From: Novosphingobium sp.
GTDB lineage: Bacteria; Pseudomonadota; Alphaproteobacteria; Sphingomonadales; Sphingomonadaceae
Assembly (NCBI RefSeq): GCF_030699305.1
Contig: NZ_JAUYNB010000012.1
Span: forward strand, 28,982 to 92,981
Direction of reading: 5' to 3'
DNA: 64,000 bases
Shown: positions 8,953-17,137 of the stretch, piece after piece
Position numbering within the stretch: the first letter of the stretch is position 1
How the letters are laid out: each line of letters begins with the position of its first letter
The notes under the pieces: generated by a model
Seen by the model: only the letters and a program-made list of their open reading frames with translations
Databases searched by the model: none
Told to the model about the DNA's origin: nothing
Program-made: the position numbers and the translations under genes

Positions 8953-9551
8953 GTTTTCTCTCGGAAAACCAACGATTTAGCACCTCGACAATGTAAGCAA
9001 ATTTTGCTTACATTGTCGAAAATGAGGTGAATGTAAGCAGAAAGTAAGCGGTTCTTCGCTGTGTCCGAGCTGCGTCGAATGGCAGACCATCGACAGGGAT
9101 CGAACGGTTGAGCGTATTCTGCGTCCGAGAAAATGTTGCGGGTATGCCCTTGGAGCCCATCTCGACTTGGGGGAACACAGGTTCTTGTTTCATGGCAGGG
9201 CGGCAGATGCAGCGGCAACCGGCTACAGCACAACCAGCAGCTCCTCCGGAGTAATCGTGTAGAACCGCTCCGGTGGTTGCCGGCGGTCGGGCAATTCAGC
9301 TTCCCCCGCATCGCGCCAAGGCCTGGATTGTTGGCAGGAGCCGCGCTCCCTTTCCTGTGAGCCTGTCTGCGAGGATATTTGTGGTGATCCGCTCAGGTTG
9401 CCGCAACAGGTCGGAATAGCTGGTCGCTCCCAGCGCCAGCGAACGGACGATCACCAGCGACCACTATATTGAACTGCTGTGAAACCAGGTAAGGGACGCC
9501 TATGCGCGAACGCTTGTTAGTTTCCTTATACGGTTCCCGAGAGAGGTCCCG
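8953..9551. other. Intergenic stretch after the tRNA, no supported gene
   Basis: About 600 bases with no convincing coding sequence on either strand. Two open frames exist but have no protein-like composition, and one is simply the antisense of the tRNA. The notable content is a perfect inverted repeat at 8986-9018 and further GTAAGC words at 9031-9050. I see no integrase gene or remnant. Confidence 0.6.
8986..9018. repeat. Perfect 16-bp inverted repeat next to tRNA-Gly
   Basis: Arms CGACAATGTAAGCAAA and its exact complement TTTGCTTACATTGTCG separated by one base, 34 bases after the tRNA CCA end. Further ATGTAAGCAGAAAGTAAGC words follow. AT-rich palindromes of this type next to a tRNA integration site can be recombinase arm sites or a bidirectional terminator; which one applies is not resolved. 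Confidence 0.75.
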
Positions 9552-9896
9552 ATGCGTCAACATTTTTGGCAGCCAGTGATGGCTCAACGGGACACACGAT
9601 CACAGCATCGATTCACTTTGTGGCTGGCTCCATCTGTTGGACTTGCTATTTCGATCATCACGGCCAACGCCTCGGGCAACGACAAGGCGCCCTTGCTGAT
9701 CCTCGCTCTGCTCGCCGCACTCGCCATCGCGTTCTGTGCGACGGCGTTTGCGCTCGCCTTTAGTGGTGCCGAAAGGGCCACGTGGCTGAAGCCGTTGGGT
9801 TGGGGCACATTCTTGCCATTGGCTTATACAGGCGCGGTGTTGGTCCTTTCGCGCTTTGAGGTGATCGATAGTCTCGCCTGGCTTGGAGTTCGCTGA
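9552..9896 (+). CDS. Small hypothetical membrane protein
   Basis: 114 residues with about three hydrophobic segments (WLAPSVGLAISIITA, LLILALLAALAIAFCATAFAL and FLPLAYTGAVLVLSRF). A purine-rich GAGAGGTC lies just upstream of the ATG, which supports translation. I do not recognise a family. It is isolated, with about 300 bases of featureless sequence on the right (9897-10192) and the tRNA region on the left. Could be a real accessory gene or a fortuitous frame. Confidence 0.45.
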   Translation: MRQHFWQPVMAQRDTRSQHRFTLWLAPSVGLAISIITANASGNDKAPLLILALLAALAIAFCATAFALAFSGAERATWLKPLGWGTFLPLAYTGAVLVLSRFEVIDSLAWLGVR

Positions 9897-10192
9897 GACA
9901 GCAGAAGCCCTTCAAATCGCTTGGGGAGCCAGCCAGAGCCAGTCGAGCAGGGCAAGTGCTTTAGTTCGTCCGGCCCGCAAGCGCATTGCCGGAACGAAAG
10001 AGCGGATCCAAGCGCCTGCCAATGAACGACCGGGCGGAACAAGCGGGGGGTGGAGGCGTTCCGCCCGGTCGATGGCAGACGCGCGGAACGCGTGATTGCC
10101 AGCAGAAGGCCCCGGAGGGCGGTGGGCGCCTTGTGCTGGATGCCTTTTAATTGGACCGACATCCAAGATGAATGACCGAAATCGGGAATGGA

Positions 10193-10789
10193 TTATTTCC
10201 CGGATCGTAATGCAGCGAGTTCTGCTTCGAGTCGGGCGATCCGGTCATCGCGCGCCGCCAGGACCTTTGTGACGTCTTCAGCGAAGACGAGTTGGGGGAT
10301 GTGCTGCGGGCAATTGGAGTCCCATGCCTCAACCTCGAACAGGATGACCTGCTCAAGCGCGGCGCGATAGTTACCGGGCATCAGCCTCGCGGCGAGCGCG
10401 ACATCGTTTTCGACGACCGTTGCCGCCCCCCAAATCTTGACCCTCTGCCGGCCAGCGTAGTCCATCAGGAAGATGAAGGCCTTCGGATTTTCAGAGAGAT
10501 TGCCGGTGGTGATGAACTGGCGATTGCCCTTGAAGTCGGCGAAAGCCAGCGTGGTCGGGCCGATGACGTGCAAAAACCCGGGTGGCCCGCCGCGGTGCTG
10601 GATGTACGGCTGGCCATTGCTGCTGGAGGTCGCGAGATAGAAGCTTCGAACCTGTGCAATGAAGGCACCCAGCCGGGGGTCGATCTCTCGGCCCATTTCC
10701 ATGGAAGCGTAAATCTGCCGGGATCCCTTGCGCTGCTGTGCTGCCCGGACTGCGCGGGTGAAGGCAATGTCGACGGGACGCTGGCTCAT
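10193..10789 (-). CDS. Pyridoxamine 5'-phosphate oxidase-family (split-barrel flavin) protein
   Basis: 198 residues. The core matches PPOX/FMN split-barrel proteins: FYLATSSSNGQPYIQHRGGPPGF, LAFADFKGNRQFITTGNLSENPKAFIFLMDY and RVKIWGAATVV. The C terminus is a charged helix (DDRIARLEAELAALRSGK), probably a coiled coil. Start at 10789 overlaps the DJ-1/PfpI gene stop by four bases (ATGA), so the pair are co-translated. The same kind of domain is fused to a ferredoxin reductase two genes upstream, suggesting a shared flavin redox role. Substrate not known. Confidence 0.85.
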   Translation of the reverse strand: MSQRPVDIAFTRAVRAAQQRKGSRQIYASMEMGREIDPRLGAFIAQVRSFYLATSSSNGQPYIQHRGGPPGFLHVIGPTTLAFADFKGNRQFITTGNLSENPKAFIFLMDYAGRQRVKIWGAATVVENDVALAARLMPGNYRAALEQVILFEVEAWDSNCPQHIPQLVFAEDVTKVLAARDDRIARLEAELAALRSGK

Positions 10790-11418
10790 TCGACCACCAC
10801 CTGGGGTCGCACCAGCCAGGCTGGATCGGGTTCGGGAACGCGCATCAACTGCCTGATGTGAGCGGCGTTGGCCGGGGACGTCAGGTTTGCGAGAAGGCGC
10901 AAGGCGACCTCGATAGCCGTGCCCGGCCCGGTCGAACTGATCACGCCGCCATCTTCGACGACCGGCTGATCGACAAACCGGACTCCGTGGCTCTCGAGCT
11001 CGGCCTTCCGCTTTCCGCCGAACTGGTGGTAGGTGGTTGCCCTGCGCCCGCGCATGATCCCTGCTGCGCCGAGCGAAAGCGAGGCGACGCACACCGATGC
11101 CACCGGCTTTCCGGCGCTGTCGAAGCTGCGCACCACGTCCAGGAAGGGCTCGGAAAGAGCATCGCCGTAGAAGCCCGCACCCTCAAATCCACCCGGAATG
11201 GCTAGCGCGTCGAAGGTCGACAGATCGAGATTGGAGATGATCGCCTGCGGGATGACGGAAAAACCGAAGGTCGCGCGCAGCGGTGAGCGCAGGCCGGCCG
11301 TGACCAGTTCGACCGGCTCCGAGCCATCGATTGCGGCCCAGCCGAAGACATCGGTGAAGCCCGCGGCCTCGAGTGGCTCGAAGCCGTCAGCCAGCAGGAG
11401 GAGGACTCTCTTGGTCAT
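10786..11418 (-). CDS. DJ-1/PfpI (ThiJ) family protein
   Basis: 210 residues with the class-I glutamine-amidotransferase-like flavodoxin fold of DJ-1/PfpI. Visible: the strand LLLLADGFEPLEAAGFTDVF with the conserved acidic residue after GF, PGGFEGAGFYGD, and the nucleophile elbow VASVCVASLSLGAAG with the reactive Cys. Members act as chaperones, deglycases, hydratases or stress proteins; the particular reaction is open. Sits between the PPOX-ferredoxin fusion (18 bases upstream) and the small PPOX gene in what looks like a four-gene operon begun by the GST gene. Confidence 0.87.
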   Translation of the reverse strand: MTKRVLLLLADGFEPLEAAGFTDVFGWAAIDGSEPVELVTAGLRSPLRATFGFSVIPQAIISNLDLSTFDALAIPGGFEGAGFYGDALSEPFLDVVRSFDSAGKPVASVCVASLSLGAAGIMRGRRATTYHQFGGKRKAELESHGVRFVDQPVVEDGGVISSTGPGTAIEVALRLLANLTSPANAAHIRQLMRVPEPDPAWLVRPQVVVE

Positions 11419-11436
11419 TGCGATCTTTCTTCAGGG

Positions 11437-13497
11437 TCAGAGATCGAGGATCAGGCGGTCTGCGCCGCCGGCGGTGCTCGGCATGGCGCAGCAAAGCAGC
11501 GCCTGGTTGGCATCGACCTTGGCCTGCGGGCGGGTGGCATAGCTCACCTCACCCGCGATGATGCGCGTTGCGCAGCTGCCGCAGGACCCCGAGCGGCACC
11601 CGAATTCCGGTGTCAGCCCGCGCGCTTCGGCGAGCTCAAGCAGGGTACCGCTGCCTGGCTCCCAGCGTGCCTCCTTGCCCGACCGGGTGAAGGCCACCGG
11701 AACCGGTCTGTCGGCAATGGCCGGCAAGTCGGGCGCGGTGTCGTCTCGCGTACGCTTGAGTGATGCCGGACCGAAGGCTTCGGCGTGGATGCGCTCGTCG
11801 GGTGTTCCCATGCCGCGCAGTTGGTCATAGATGCCCTGCATGAATGGCGGCGGGCCGCACATGTAAAAATCGTAGCTGTCGAAGGGCAGCGCTGAACTTA
11901 GCAGAGCCATGTCGATCCGCCCGGTCGCCTCGAAGTCTCGGCCCTCTTCTGCCCCGGTCGTATCGTCGAGCACCCGCACCACGCGGACCGCGCCGCGGGC
12001 CCGCTCGACCAGTTGCTCGATCTCCATGTCGAAGGCCCGCTCAGGCAGGGTCCGCGCGGCAACGAACAGCCAGGCGGGACGCTGGCGACGCTTGCGCTCG
12101 CCTTCGTAAACGAGATGCCGGAGCATAGCGAGGAGCGGCGTGATCCCGACGCCTGCCGCCATGAGCACCGCCGGGCGGGTCTCGGCAGGATCGATCGTGA
12201 ACTGGCCGGCCGGCGAGCGGGTCTCGATCAGGTCGCCGACCTTGAGCCGGTCGTGGAGGTGACTCGAGACGACGCCATCGCGCTTGACGCTGATCCGGTA
12301 GTGACCGTCCGATGGCGCGATCGACAAAGTGTAGGTTCGAACCAGCGGCGCTTCGGCATTCTCCGGCTGTACCCGGATCGGCAGATGCTGACCGGCTTCG
12401 TGCGCGATGATCCCCTTGCCGTCCGCCGGCTCGAGATGGAACGAGCGGATGACACTGCTCTCATCGACGATCCGTGCCACCTTGAAGGGGCGCCAGGACG
12501 AAGCGAGCGCCGCCGCATCGAGCCGCTCGCGGGCCTGGCCCCAGTCGCCGGTCATCAGGCTGTTGGGAGACCAGCCGTCGTTGCGAAATTTCCAGCGCAG
12601 CGGCAGCGCGGCAGGCCGAAGCACCACTTGGCGCGGACGAAAAGTCCAGAGTCGCTCCGCTCCCTGAAATGCCGCGGCCTCGGCGGACTCGAGCTCGACT
12701 TCGGCATCACCGCTGAGATGCAGCATGTCGCCGGTCTCGAAGTCGGGGAAGACCAGTCCGGCCTTTGGGTTGAGCAGGAAGTTGCCGAGGGTATTGAAGT
12801 GCAGGTTACCGGCAAAGTCCGGTATCGTCAGCGATCCATCGGGGTTGATCCGGACGAAGCCGGGTTTGCCGCCGCGGTGAGAGGCATCGACGTGGCGGCC
12901 GTCGGCATCATCGAGATAGGACGTAACAAAAAAGGTATCTGCGCGCTTGATCATTGCCCGTGCCTGCCAATGCAGGGCCTCGGACCGGGTAACGAGCGCG
13001 GAGCCGAAGAAGCCCGGATCCCTGACGAATTCGGAGTCGCGCAACTGAATGTACTGCGGGCAGTTCCCGAAGGAGTGCTCGACCGTCACATCGAAGCGGT
13101 TGCCGGGGCGCATCGTGACGCTTCCGTTCATCCGGTTGCGTCGCCGGCTATGCAGTTCGATGCCGAGCAGTCCCACGGCTGCTCCGTTGTCGAGCAGCGG
13201 GGTAACGGGATCTGCCGGATCGAGCGGCAGGGCGAACGAGAGCGTCTTCGGATCGGGGCTCTGCATAAAGCCCGGACGGCCTGTCAGCAGCGTGACCCAG
13301 GCATCGCCGGATGGATCGACCGACCCCAGAACCACGAAAGGCAACTGCGCGAAGAAGTCGCGGTGCTGGTCGGGCATGTGATCGCGAATAACGCGGCGCC
13401 CGAATTGTTCCATCCGCTCGGCAACGCCGAGCGATTGCTGGATTCGAACCTCGCCCGGATGGAACGGCGATCCGCCAGACATCGTGCGCTCGTTCAT
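11437..13497 (-). CDS. Fusion protein: PPOX split barrel + FAD/NAD reductase + 2Fe-2S ferredoxin domain
   Basis: 686 residues in three parts. Residues about 1-300 form a pyridoxamine-phosphate-oxidase-like split barrel (FFAQLPFVVLGSVDPSGDAWVTLL; RINPDGSLTIPDFAGNLHFNTLGNFLLNPKAG). Residues about 330-570 form a ferredoxin-NADP-reductase-type FAD/NAD module (RTYTLSIAPSD; VLMAAGVGITPLLAMLRHL; DFYMCGPPPFMQGIYDQL). Residues about 600-686 form a plant-type ferredoxin with C-x4-C-x2-C (FGCRSGSCGSC) and a distal Cys (ALLCCAMP). NAD(P)H electrons should pass FAD to 2Fe-2S to a flavin in the barrel. Related to anti-oxidative or xenobiotic flavin reductases. Second in the LysR-box operon after GST. An alternative start at MSGGSP (five codons in) is possible. 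Confidence 0.88.
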   Translation of the reverse strand: MNERTMSGGSPFHPGEVRIQQSLGVAERMEQFGRRVIRDHMPDQHRDFFAQLPFVVLGSVDPSGDAWVTLLTGRPGFMQSPDPKTLSFALPLDPADPVTPLLDNGAAVGLLGIELHSRRRNRMNGSVTMRPGNRFDVTVEHSFGNCPQYIQLRDSEFVRDPGFFGSALVTRSEALHWQARAMIKRADTFFVTSYLDDADGRHVDASHRGGKPGFVRINPDGSLTIPDFAGNLHFNTLGNFLLNPKAGLVFPDFETGDMLHLSGDAEVELESAEAAAFQGAERLWTFRPRQVVLRPAALPLRWKFRNDGWSPNSLMTGDWGQARERLDAAALASSWRPFKVARIVDESSVIRSFHLEPADGKGIIAHEAGQHLPIRVQPENAEAPLVRTYTLSIAPSDGHYRISVKRDGVVSSHLHDRLKVGDLIETRSPAGQFTIDPAETRPAVLMAAGVGITPLLAMLRHLVYEGERKRRQRPAWLFVAARTLPERAFDMEIEQLVERARGAVRVVRVLDDTTGAEEGRDFEATGRIDMALLSSALPFDSYDFYMCGPPPFMQGIYDQLRGMGTPDERIHAEAFGPASLKRTRDDTAPDLPAIADRPVPVAFTRSGKEARWEPGSGTLLELAEARGLTPEFGCRSGSCGSCATRIIAGEVSYATRPQAKVDANQALLCCAMPSTAGGADRLILDL

Positions 13498-13555
13498 GGC
13501 CTGGTCCCGTCAGTGGTGGCGCGGGGCGCCAGATCGACGCCCCGCGCATTTGGGT

Positions 13556-14167
13556 TCAGGCAGCGAGGCCGACTGGAGTCTTGCCGAATTCGACAAAGCC
13601 CGGCAGCGCTTCGACCCGTCGGAGCCAGGCGTTGACGTTGCCGTAATCGGCGAGATCGACGTTCCCTTCGTTCGCCCGCGCGATATAGCTGTAGAGCGCG
13701 ACGTCAGCGACGGTCGGGTGATCACCGACGATCCATTCGCCGCCGTCGAGTTCGGCTTCGATCAGCTTGAGTACGGTGTGCGCACGGGCGATCACCTCTT
13801 CCGGGTTGAAGCCGGCGTTGAAGATCGTGATCAGGCGGGCGGCGGCCGGTCCGAAGGCAATCAGGCCGGCGGCCACCGAGAGCCAGCGCTGAACGCGAGC
13901 CGCGCCCAGCGCGTCTTCGGGCAACCAGTCGGTGCGTCCGAACTTCTTGGCGGCATAGACCATGATCGCGTTGGAATCGGCGACGATCGTGCCTTCGTCG
14001 TCGAGCAGCGGCACCTGGCCGAAGCGATCGAGCTTGAGGTATTCAGGAGACTTGTGCTCGCCCTTGGCGAGATTGACCTCGACGAGTTCAACTTCAGCGC
14101 CGATCAGCGAGAGGAAGAGCTGGGCGCGGTGCGCGTGCCCGGAAATCGGGTGGTAGTAGAGTTTCAT
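13556..14167 (-). CDS. Glutathione S-transferase
   Basis: 203 residues with N-terminal thioredoxin-like domain ([44 protein letters not shown], the conserved cis-Pro VPLLDD and the D-S pair that binds the glutathione glutamyl group) and an all-helical C-terminal domain ([18 protein letters not shown], with the N-capping-box Asp). Start at 14167 rather than the longer in-frame Met at 14218. First gene of the minus-strand operon; a LysR-type box lies 72-118 bases upstream and the LysR gene is divergent. Confidence 0.92.
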   Translation of the reverse strand: MKLYYHPISGHAHRAQLFLSLIGAEVELVEVNLAKGEHKSPEYLKLDRFGQVPLLDDEGTIVADSNAIMVYAAKKFGRTDWLPEDALGAARVQRWLSVAAGLIAFGPAAARLITIFNAGFNPEEVIARAHTVLKLIEAELDGGEWIVGDHPTVADVALYSYIARANEGNVDLADYGNVNAWLRRVEALPGFVEFGKTPVGLAA

Positions 14168-14238
14168 TGGTCTGCTCCTGCGTGGATGGGGCCCGGCACT
14201 CGTCCGGCCCATAGGCAATGGAGCAGGCCGCGAGGTGA

Positions 14239-14285
14239 AAGAAGCTGCATCGCCTTGAAGTCATTATTCCGCAGGATGGAATAAT
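14239..14285 (-). promoter_or_regulatory. Candidate LysR-type operator/promoter element, copy A
   Basis: Lies between the divergent GST gene and the LysR gene. Contains the dyad ATTATTCC-N7-GGAATAAT (14263-14285), a T-N11-A type LysR box. The 47-base element aligns without gaps to 19843-19889 upstream of the isochorismatase-like gene at 37 of 47 positions, with shared words TGCATC, TTGAAGTCA and ATTCCGC. Orientation relative to the controlled gene is the same in both places. Confidence 0.7.
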
Positions 14286-14351
14286 TTGCAGGTTCCTTTG
14301 GTCTTCGAAGCGGCTATTCCTGCGACAGTTTGACAAAGATCGGAGGGCAGG

Positions 14352-15248
14352 ATGGATCGCTTTCATGCCATGCGCGTTTTCGTCCGCATTGCCGACACGG
14401 GCGGCTTTGCGGAGGCTGCCCGGCAACTGCACCTCAGTCCGCCCGCGGTAACACGGGCAGTCGCGGCGCTCGAAGACCTTATCGGAGCGAGGTTGCTGAC
14501 GCGGACGACCCGCTCGGTGAAGCTGACCGAAGCTGGCCAGCGCTATGTCGAGGACTGCCGGCGCATCCTGGCAGACATCGAAGAGTCCGAAGCATCGGCC
14601 GCCGGGTCATTTGCGAAGCCCACCGGACTTCTCACGGTAACCGCTTCAGTGCTGTTCGGGCAGATCTATGTGATGCCGCTCATCACCGAGTTCCTCGACA
14701 CTTACCCCGATGTCTCGGGCCGACTGTTGTTTCTTGACCGGGTTACCAACCTGGTCGACGAAGGCATAGACGTGGCAATCCGGATCGGTCAGCTGCCCGA
14801 CTCCAGTTACAGCGCCATCAAGGTCGGTTCGGTGCGCCGCGTGATCTGCGGCGCGCCCGATTATTTCGAACGTCACGCCATACCGAAGCATCCCTCGGAC
14901 CTGGCACGGCACAGGATTATCGCCGCGACCAGCGCCTGGACTTCGCTGGACTGGCGATTTGGTGCTGGTGGCAAGATCACGACGCATGTCAAACCGGCGC
15001 TGTTCTGCAACTCCAACGAAGCGGCGATCAGCGCGGCCCGATCCGGCTGGGGCCTGACGCGCGTCTTGTCTTATCAGATCGGGCCGGACCTGCTCAATGG
15101 CCGGCTGCAGACGACCCTGGAAGACTTCGAGGAAGAGGCCTTGCCCATTCACATCGTGCATCCAGAGGGGCGTAATGCGTCGGCCAAAGTCAGGGCCTTT
15201 GTCGATTTTGCCGTCAGCAGGCTACGGGCCAACCGTTTCATCAACTGA
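14352..15248 (+). CDS. LysR-family transcriptional regulator
   Basis: 298 residues, normal for LysR. N-terminal winged helix (MDRFHAMRVFVRIADTGGFAEAARQLHLSPPAVTRAVAALEDLIGARLLTRTTRSVKLTEAG, given here by its first and last parts: helix-turn-helix at about residues 18-37), then the periplasmic-binding-like effector domain (GLLTVTASVLFGQIYVMPLI). Divergent from the GST/flavin operon, so it very likely regulates that operon and itself from the dyad at 14263-14285; the second copy of the element at 19843 suggests the isochorismatase operon is a second target. Effector unknown. Confidence 0.92.
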   Translation: MDRFHAMRVFVRIADTGGFAEAARQLHLSPPAVTRAVAALEDLIGARLLTRTTRSVKLTEAGQRYVEDCRRILADIEESEASAAGSFAKPTGLLTVTASVLFGQIYVMPLITEFLDTYPDVSGRLLFLDRVTNLVDEGIDVAIRIGQLPDSSYSAIKVGSVRRVICGAPDYFERHAIPKHPSDLARHRIIAATSAWTSLDWRFGAGGKITTHVKPALFCNSNEAAISAARSGWGLTRVLSYQIGPDLLNGRLQTTLEDFEEEALPIHIVHPEGRNASAKVRAFVDFAVSRLRANRFIN

Positions 15249-15455
15249 CGCGACGTTTCATTCTCGGCAACAATCCATTTCCCGGTTGGCCGATTATCGC
15301 ATGATCCGTGGTGATCTATCTCTTGGCTGCCAGCGATGCTGGCGTGGCAGGAGCAAAGATCATGAGTCCCAATCAAATCGCTGGAAACCACGTCCAAACC
15401 CGGCCTCGGCCGAACCTGGCAGGCTGACTTGGCGGAACCTGACGAGCGGCGAACG

Positions 15456-15785
15456 GTGAAAACCGATCGATTCTCGCGCCGTGTTCTGGCGCAGCTGCGG
15501 CTTGCCGTTCTGGCCGATTGCGGCTGTGAAAGAACACTTGCTGCGCTTGACCTCGGCGCCCGCCAGGCAGGCCTGACTGGTGCGGAAATAGACGCAGCGT
15601 TGGCTGGGCGGAGTTTCGAAGCCCGGACTGCCGCCGCGCTCGTTTTTGCCTGCGCGATCAAGAGCGGCGACCAGGCGCAGATCGCGCTTGCACGAGAACA
15701 CGCCGCTCGCGTCGGCACTTCGGATGCCGATCTCGCCACTGTCGAGGCTGAGGTCACGGCGATCCTGGCAAGCAGGGCCGCGTGA
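15456..15785 (+). CDS. Small helical protein, possibly AhpD/carboxymuconolactone-decarboxylase-like
   Basis: About 109 residues from the GTG at 15456 (a TTG at 15429 is the alternative). Helical, with LAVLADCGCERTLAALDLGARQAGLTGAEIDAALAGRSFEARTAAALVFACAIKSGD written here for its C-x-C in the first part; the pattern 'A-R-T-A-A-A-L-x-F-A' plus 'A-R-x-x-G-x-S/T-D-x-x' resembles AhpD-like proteins but the CxxC active site is absent. Stop overlaps the next start by one base (TGATG). Function not recognisable. Confidence 0.55.
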   Translation: MKTDRFSRRVLAQLRLAVLADCGCERTLAALDLGARQAGLTGAEIDAALAGRSFEARTAAALVFACAIKSGDQAQIALAREHAARVGTSDADLATVEAEVTAILASRAA

Positions 15786-15955
15786 TGTCTGCGCCTGACA
15801 AGTCCAGATCGGGCCGGTGGCGATTGTTTCGCAGGATCACCGCGGCAAGGGCGTTCCGACCCTTCGGGGGTGGGTCGGACGACTGGTTCGCAGCACTCCT
15901 CCATTCGGATCGCCTCACGGCTGTTGATCCCGAGACGCTGGCCCGGATCCTGTAA
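15785..15955 (+). CDS. Small ORF, 56 residues, coupled to the gene upstream
   Basis: Begins on the last base of the preceding stop (TGATG), runs for 56 codons and ends at TAA. N-terminal half is basic (SRSGRWRLFRRITAARAF), C-terminal half acidic-hydrophobic (DDWFAALLHSDRLTAVDPETLARIL). The overlap and composition support a real coupled gene, but I know no family. Its stop codon lies inside a sigma promoter motif for the next unit. Confidence 0.45.
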   Translation: MSAPDKSRSGRWRLFRRITAARAFRPFGGGSDDWFAALLHSDRLTAVDPETLARIL

Positions 15956-15977
15956 CCGCATCCTGGTCCCGAACGAA
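15952..15977 (+). promoter_or_regulatory. SigF-type ECF promoter motif GTAACC-N16-CGAA (copy 1)
   Basis: GTAACC at 15952-15957 and CGAA at 15974-15977, separated by exactly 16 bases, the spacing known for SigF-NrsF promoters of Caulobacter. About 155 bases upstream of the ChrR-like cupin gene at 16138, with a strong hairpin between. A second GTAACC at 16002 has a degenerate -10 (CGTC). Confidence 0.6.
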
Positions 15978-16051
15978 GAGGTGCAGACAAAGATCTCCAC
16001 TGTAACCCCGTTTGCGCAGGCCCCGTCACTACGACCCGGCGAGCCTGCGCC

Positions 16052-16087
16052 GGCCGGCCAGATTGACCCTCATCGGTCTGGCCGGCC
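16052..16087. repeat. Strong inverted repeat in the leader of the cupin gene
   Basis: Perfect 11-bp arms GGCCGGCCAGA and TCTGGCCGGCC with a 14-base loop, located between the promoter motif at 15952 and the GTG start at 16138. No T-run follows, so an intrinsic terminator is unlikely; it could be an mRNA-stability element, attenuator or operator. Confidence 0.65.
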
Positions 16088-16137
16088 ACCCAGCCAGCAA
16101 CTGGCGCTTATGCAGCCATGATCGAGAAGGACTTTCG

Positions 16138-16836
16138 GTGAGAATCAACGCGGATTTTTCGCGGCGCGCGTCGAGCCATGACGAAGACGCGTCGTGGTCT
16201 GCTTCGCCCAGCAAGGGTGTGGAGCGGCGCATGCTGGACCGGATCGGCGACGAAGTGGCACGGGCCACCACGATTGTGCGCTTTGCGCCGGGGAGCACCT
16301 TTGCCGATCATGTGCATGGCGGCGGCGAGGAGTATTTCGTGCTCGAAGGCGATTTTGTCGACGAGGAAGGCTCACACAAGGCGGGCACCTATGTGCGCAA
16401 CCCGCCGTGGTCACGCCACAGCCCCTCGGCACCCGATGGAGCGCTGATCTTTGTCAAGCTCAACCAGTTCGCCACCGATGACAGGTCAGCTGTGGTGGTG
16501 GACACGAGCCAGTTTCGATCCTCACTCGGAGACGACGCACCGGCTGTGGCAAGTCTTGCCCTTCATTGTCATGGGAAGGAAAGTGTCCGGATCGAGGTCT
16601 GGCAAGCCGATGTCGCTATCGACCATTGGGGACACGGTGGACTCGAAATCCTCGTACTCGATGGCGAGTTCATCGAAGCCGGAGACAGTTACACGCGGCA
16701 TTCCTGGTTGCGTCTCCCGCCGTCCGAACCGTTTGTCTCGCGTGCTGGGAAAAGCGGTGTGCGCATGCTGGTCAAATCCGGACATCTTTCCGAATTGATC
16801 GGGAAGGACGACCAGCGACGTAAGCAACAGATTTGA
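16138..16836 (+). CDS. ChrR-like double-cupin domain protein
   Basis: About 232 residues from GTG 16138, which has AAGGA seven bases upstream. Two cupin modules: residues about 40-110 with GSTFADHVHGGGEEYFVLEGDFVDEEG (metal ligands H-x-H...E...) and residues about 125-215 with DHWGHGGLEILVLDGEFIEAGDSY. This is the C-terminal domain type of ChrR anti-sigma factors, but the N-terminal sigma-binding zinc domain is missing, so it is not itself expected to bind a sigma. Possibly senses or degrades an oxidised compound. The SigF-like motif upstream would place it in the stress regulon. Confidence 0.75.
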   Translation: MRINADFSRRASSHDEDASWSASPSKGVERRMLDRIGDEVARATTIVRFAPGSTFADHVHGGGEEYFVLEGDFVDEEGSHKAGTYVRNPPWSRHSPSAPDGALIFVKLNQFATDDRSAVVVDTSQFRSSLGDDAPAVASLALHCHGKESVRIEVWQADVAIDHWGHGGLEILVLDGEFIEAGDSYTRHSWLRLPPSEPFVSRAGKSGVRMLVKSGHLSELIGKDDQRRKQQI

Positions 16837-16984
16837 GTTTCCGGCGATCTGCGGCAGCACACAAACATGACATCTTCCGTGCGGTTGTGAAGCCAGACGA
16901 CAAGGAACGCAGCGATCTGCCGTCAACCCCATCGCCATGGGACCAGAGGCAAGACAACCTGCTAGTTATTGCCGATCCCCTGGC

Positions 16985-17137
16985 TCACCAGGTGAGTGCA
17001 AGGGCAATGCGCAGGCCATTGATGATTGCTGCAAGATAGATCAGGGCGATTGCCCAGCCCTCGGGAGACAGCCGGCCGATCGCAGCAACAAGTCGGCCGA
17101 GCAGGCCGAACGGGTTTCGCCGCCTCGGAAAACTCAT
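16985..17137 (-). CDS. Small membrane protein, 50 residues
   Basis: Basic N terminus (MSFPRRRNPFGLLGRLVAAIGR) and one membrane segment (EGWAIALIYLAAIINGLRIALAL). The start overlaps the stop of the winged-helix gene by four bases (ATGA), which is good evidence for real translation. No family recognised. Probably the last gene of the minus-strand operon from 19766. Confidence 0.55.
   Translation of the reverse strand: MSFPRRRNPFGLLGRLVAAIGRLSPEGWAIALIYLAAIINGLRIALALTW

Noticed and set aside
8889..9311. Minus-strand 140-residue frame across the tRNA ending GEGIRTLDPNLGKVVLYP
   Set aside because: The C terminus is the antisense of tRNA-Gly, a well-known spurious annotation; no protein-like composition upstream.
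12013..13635. 540-residue plus-strand frame opposite the PPOX-ferredoxin fusion
   Set aside because: Shadow frame; the opposite strand has three contiguous recognisable domains.
16002..16027. Second GTAACC near the cupin gene as a further SigF promoter
   Set aside because: The base set at the -10 position is CGTC, not CGAA, so it fails the exact motif.
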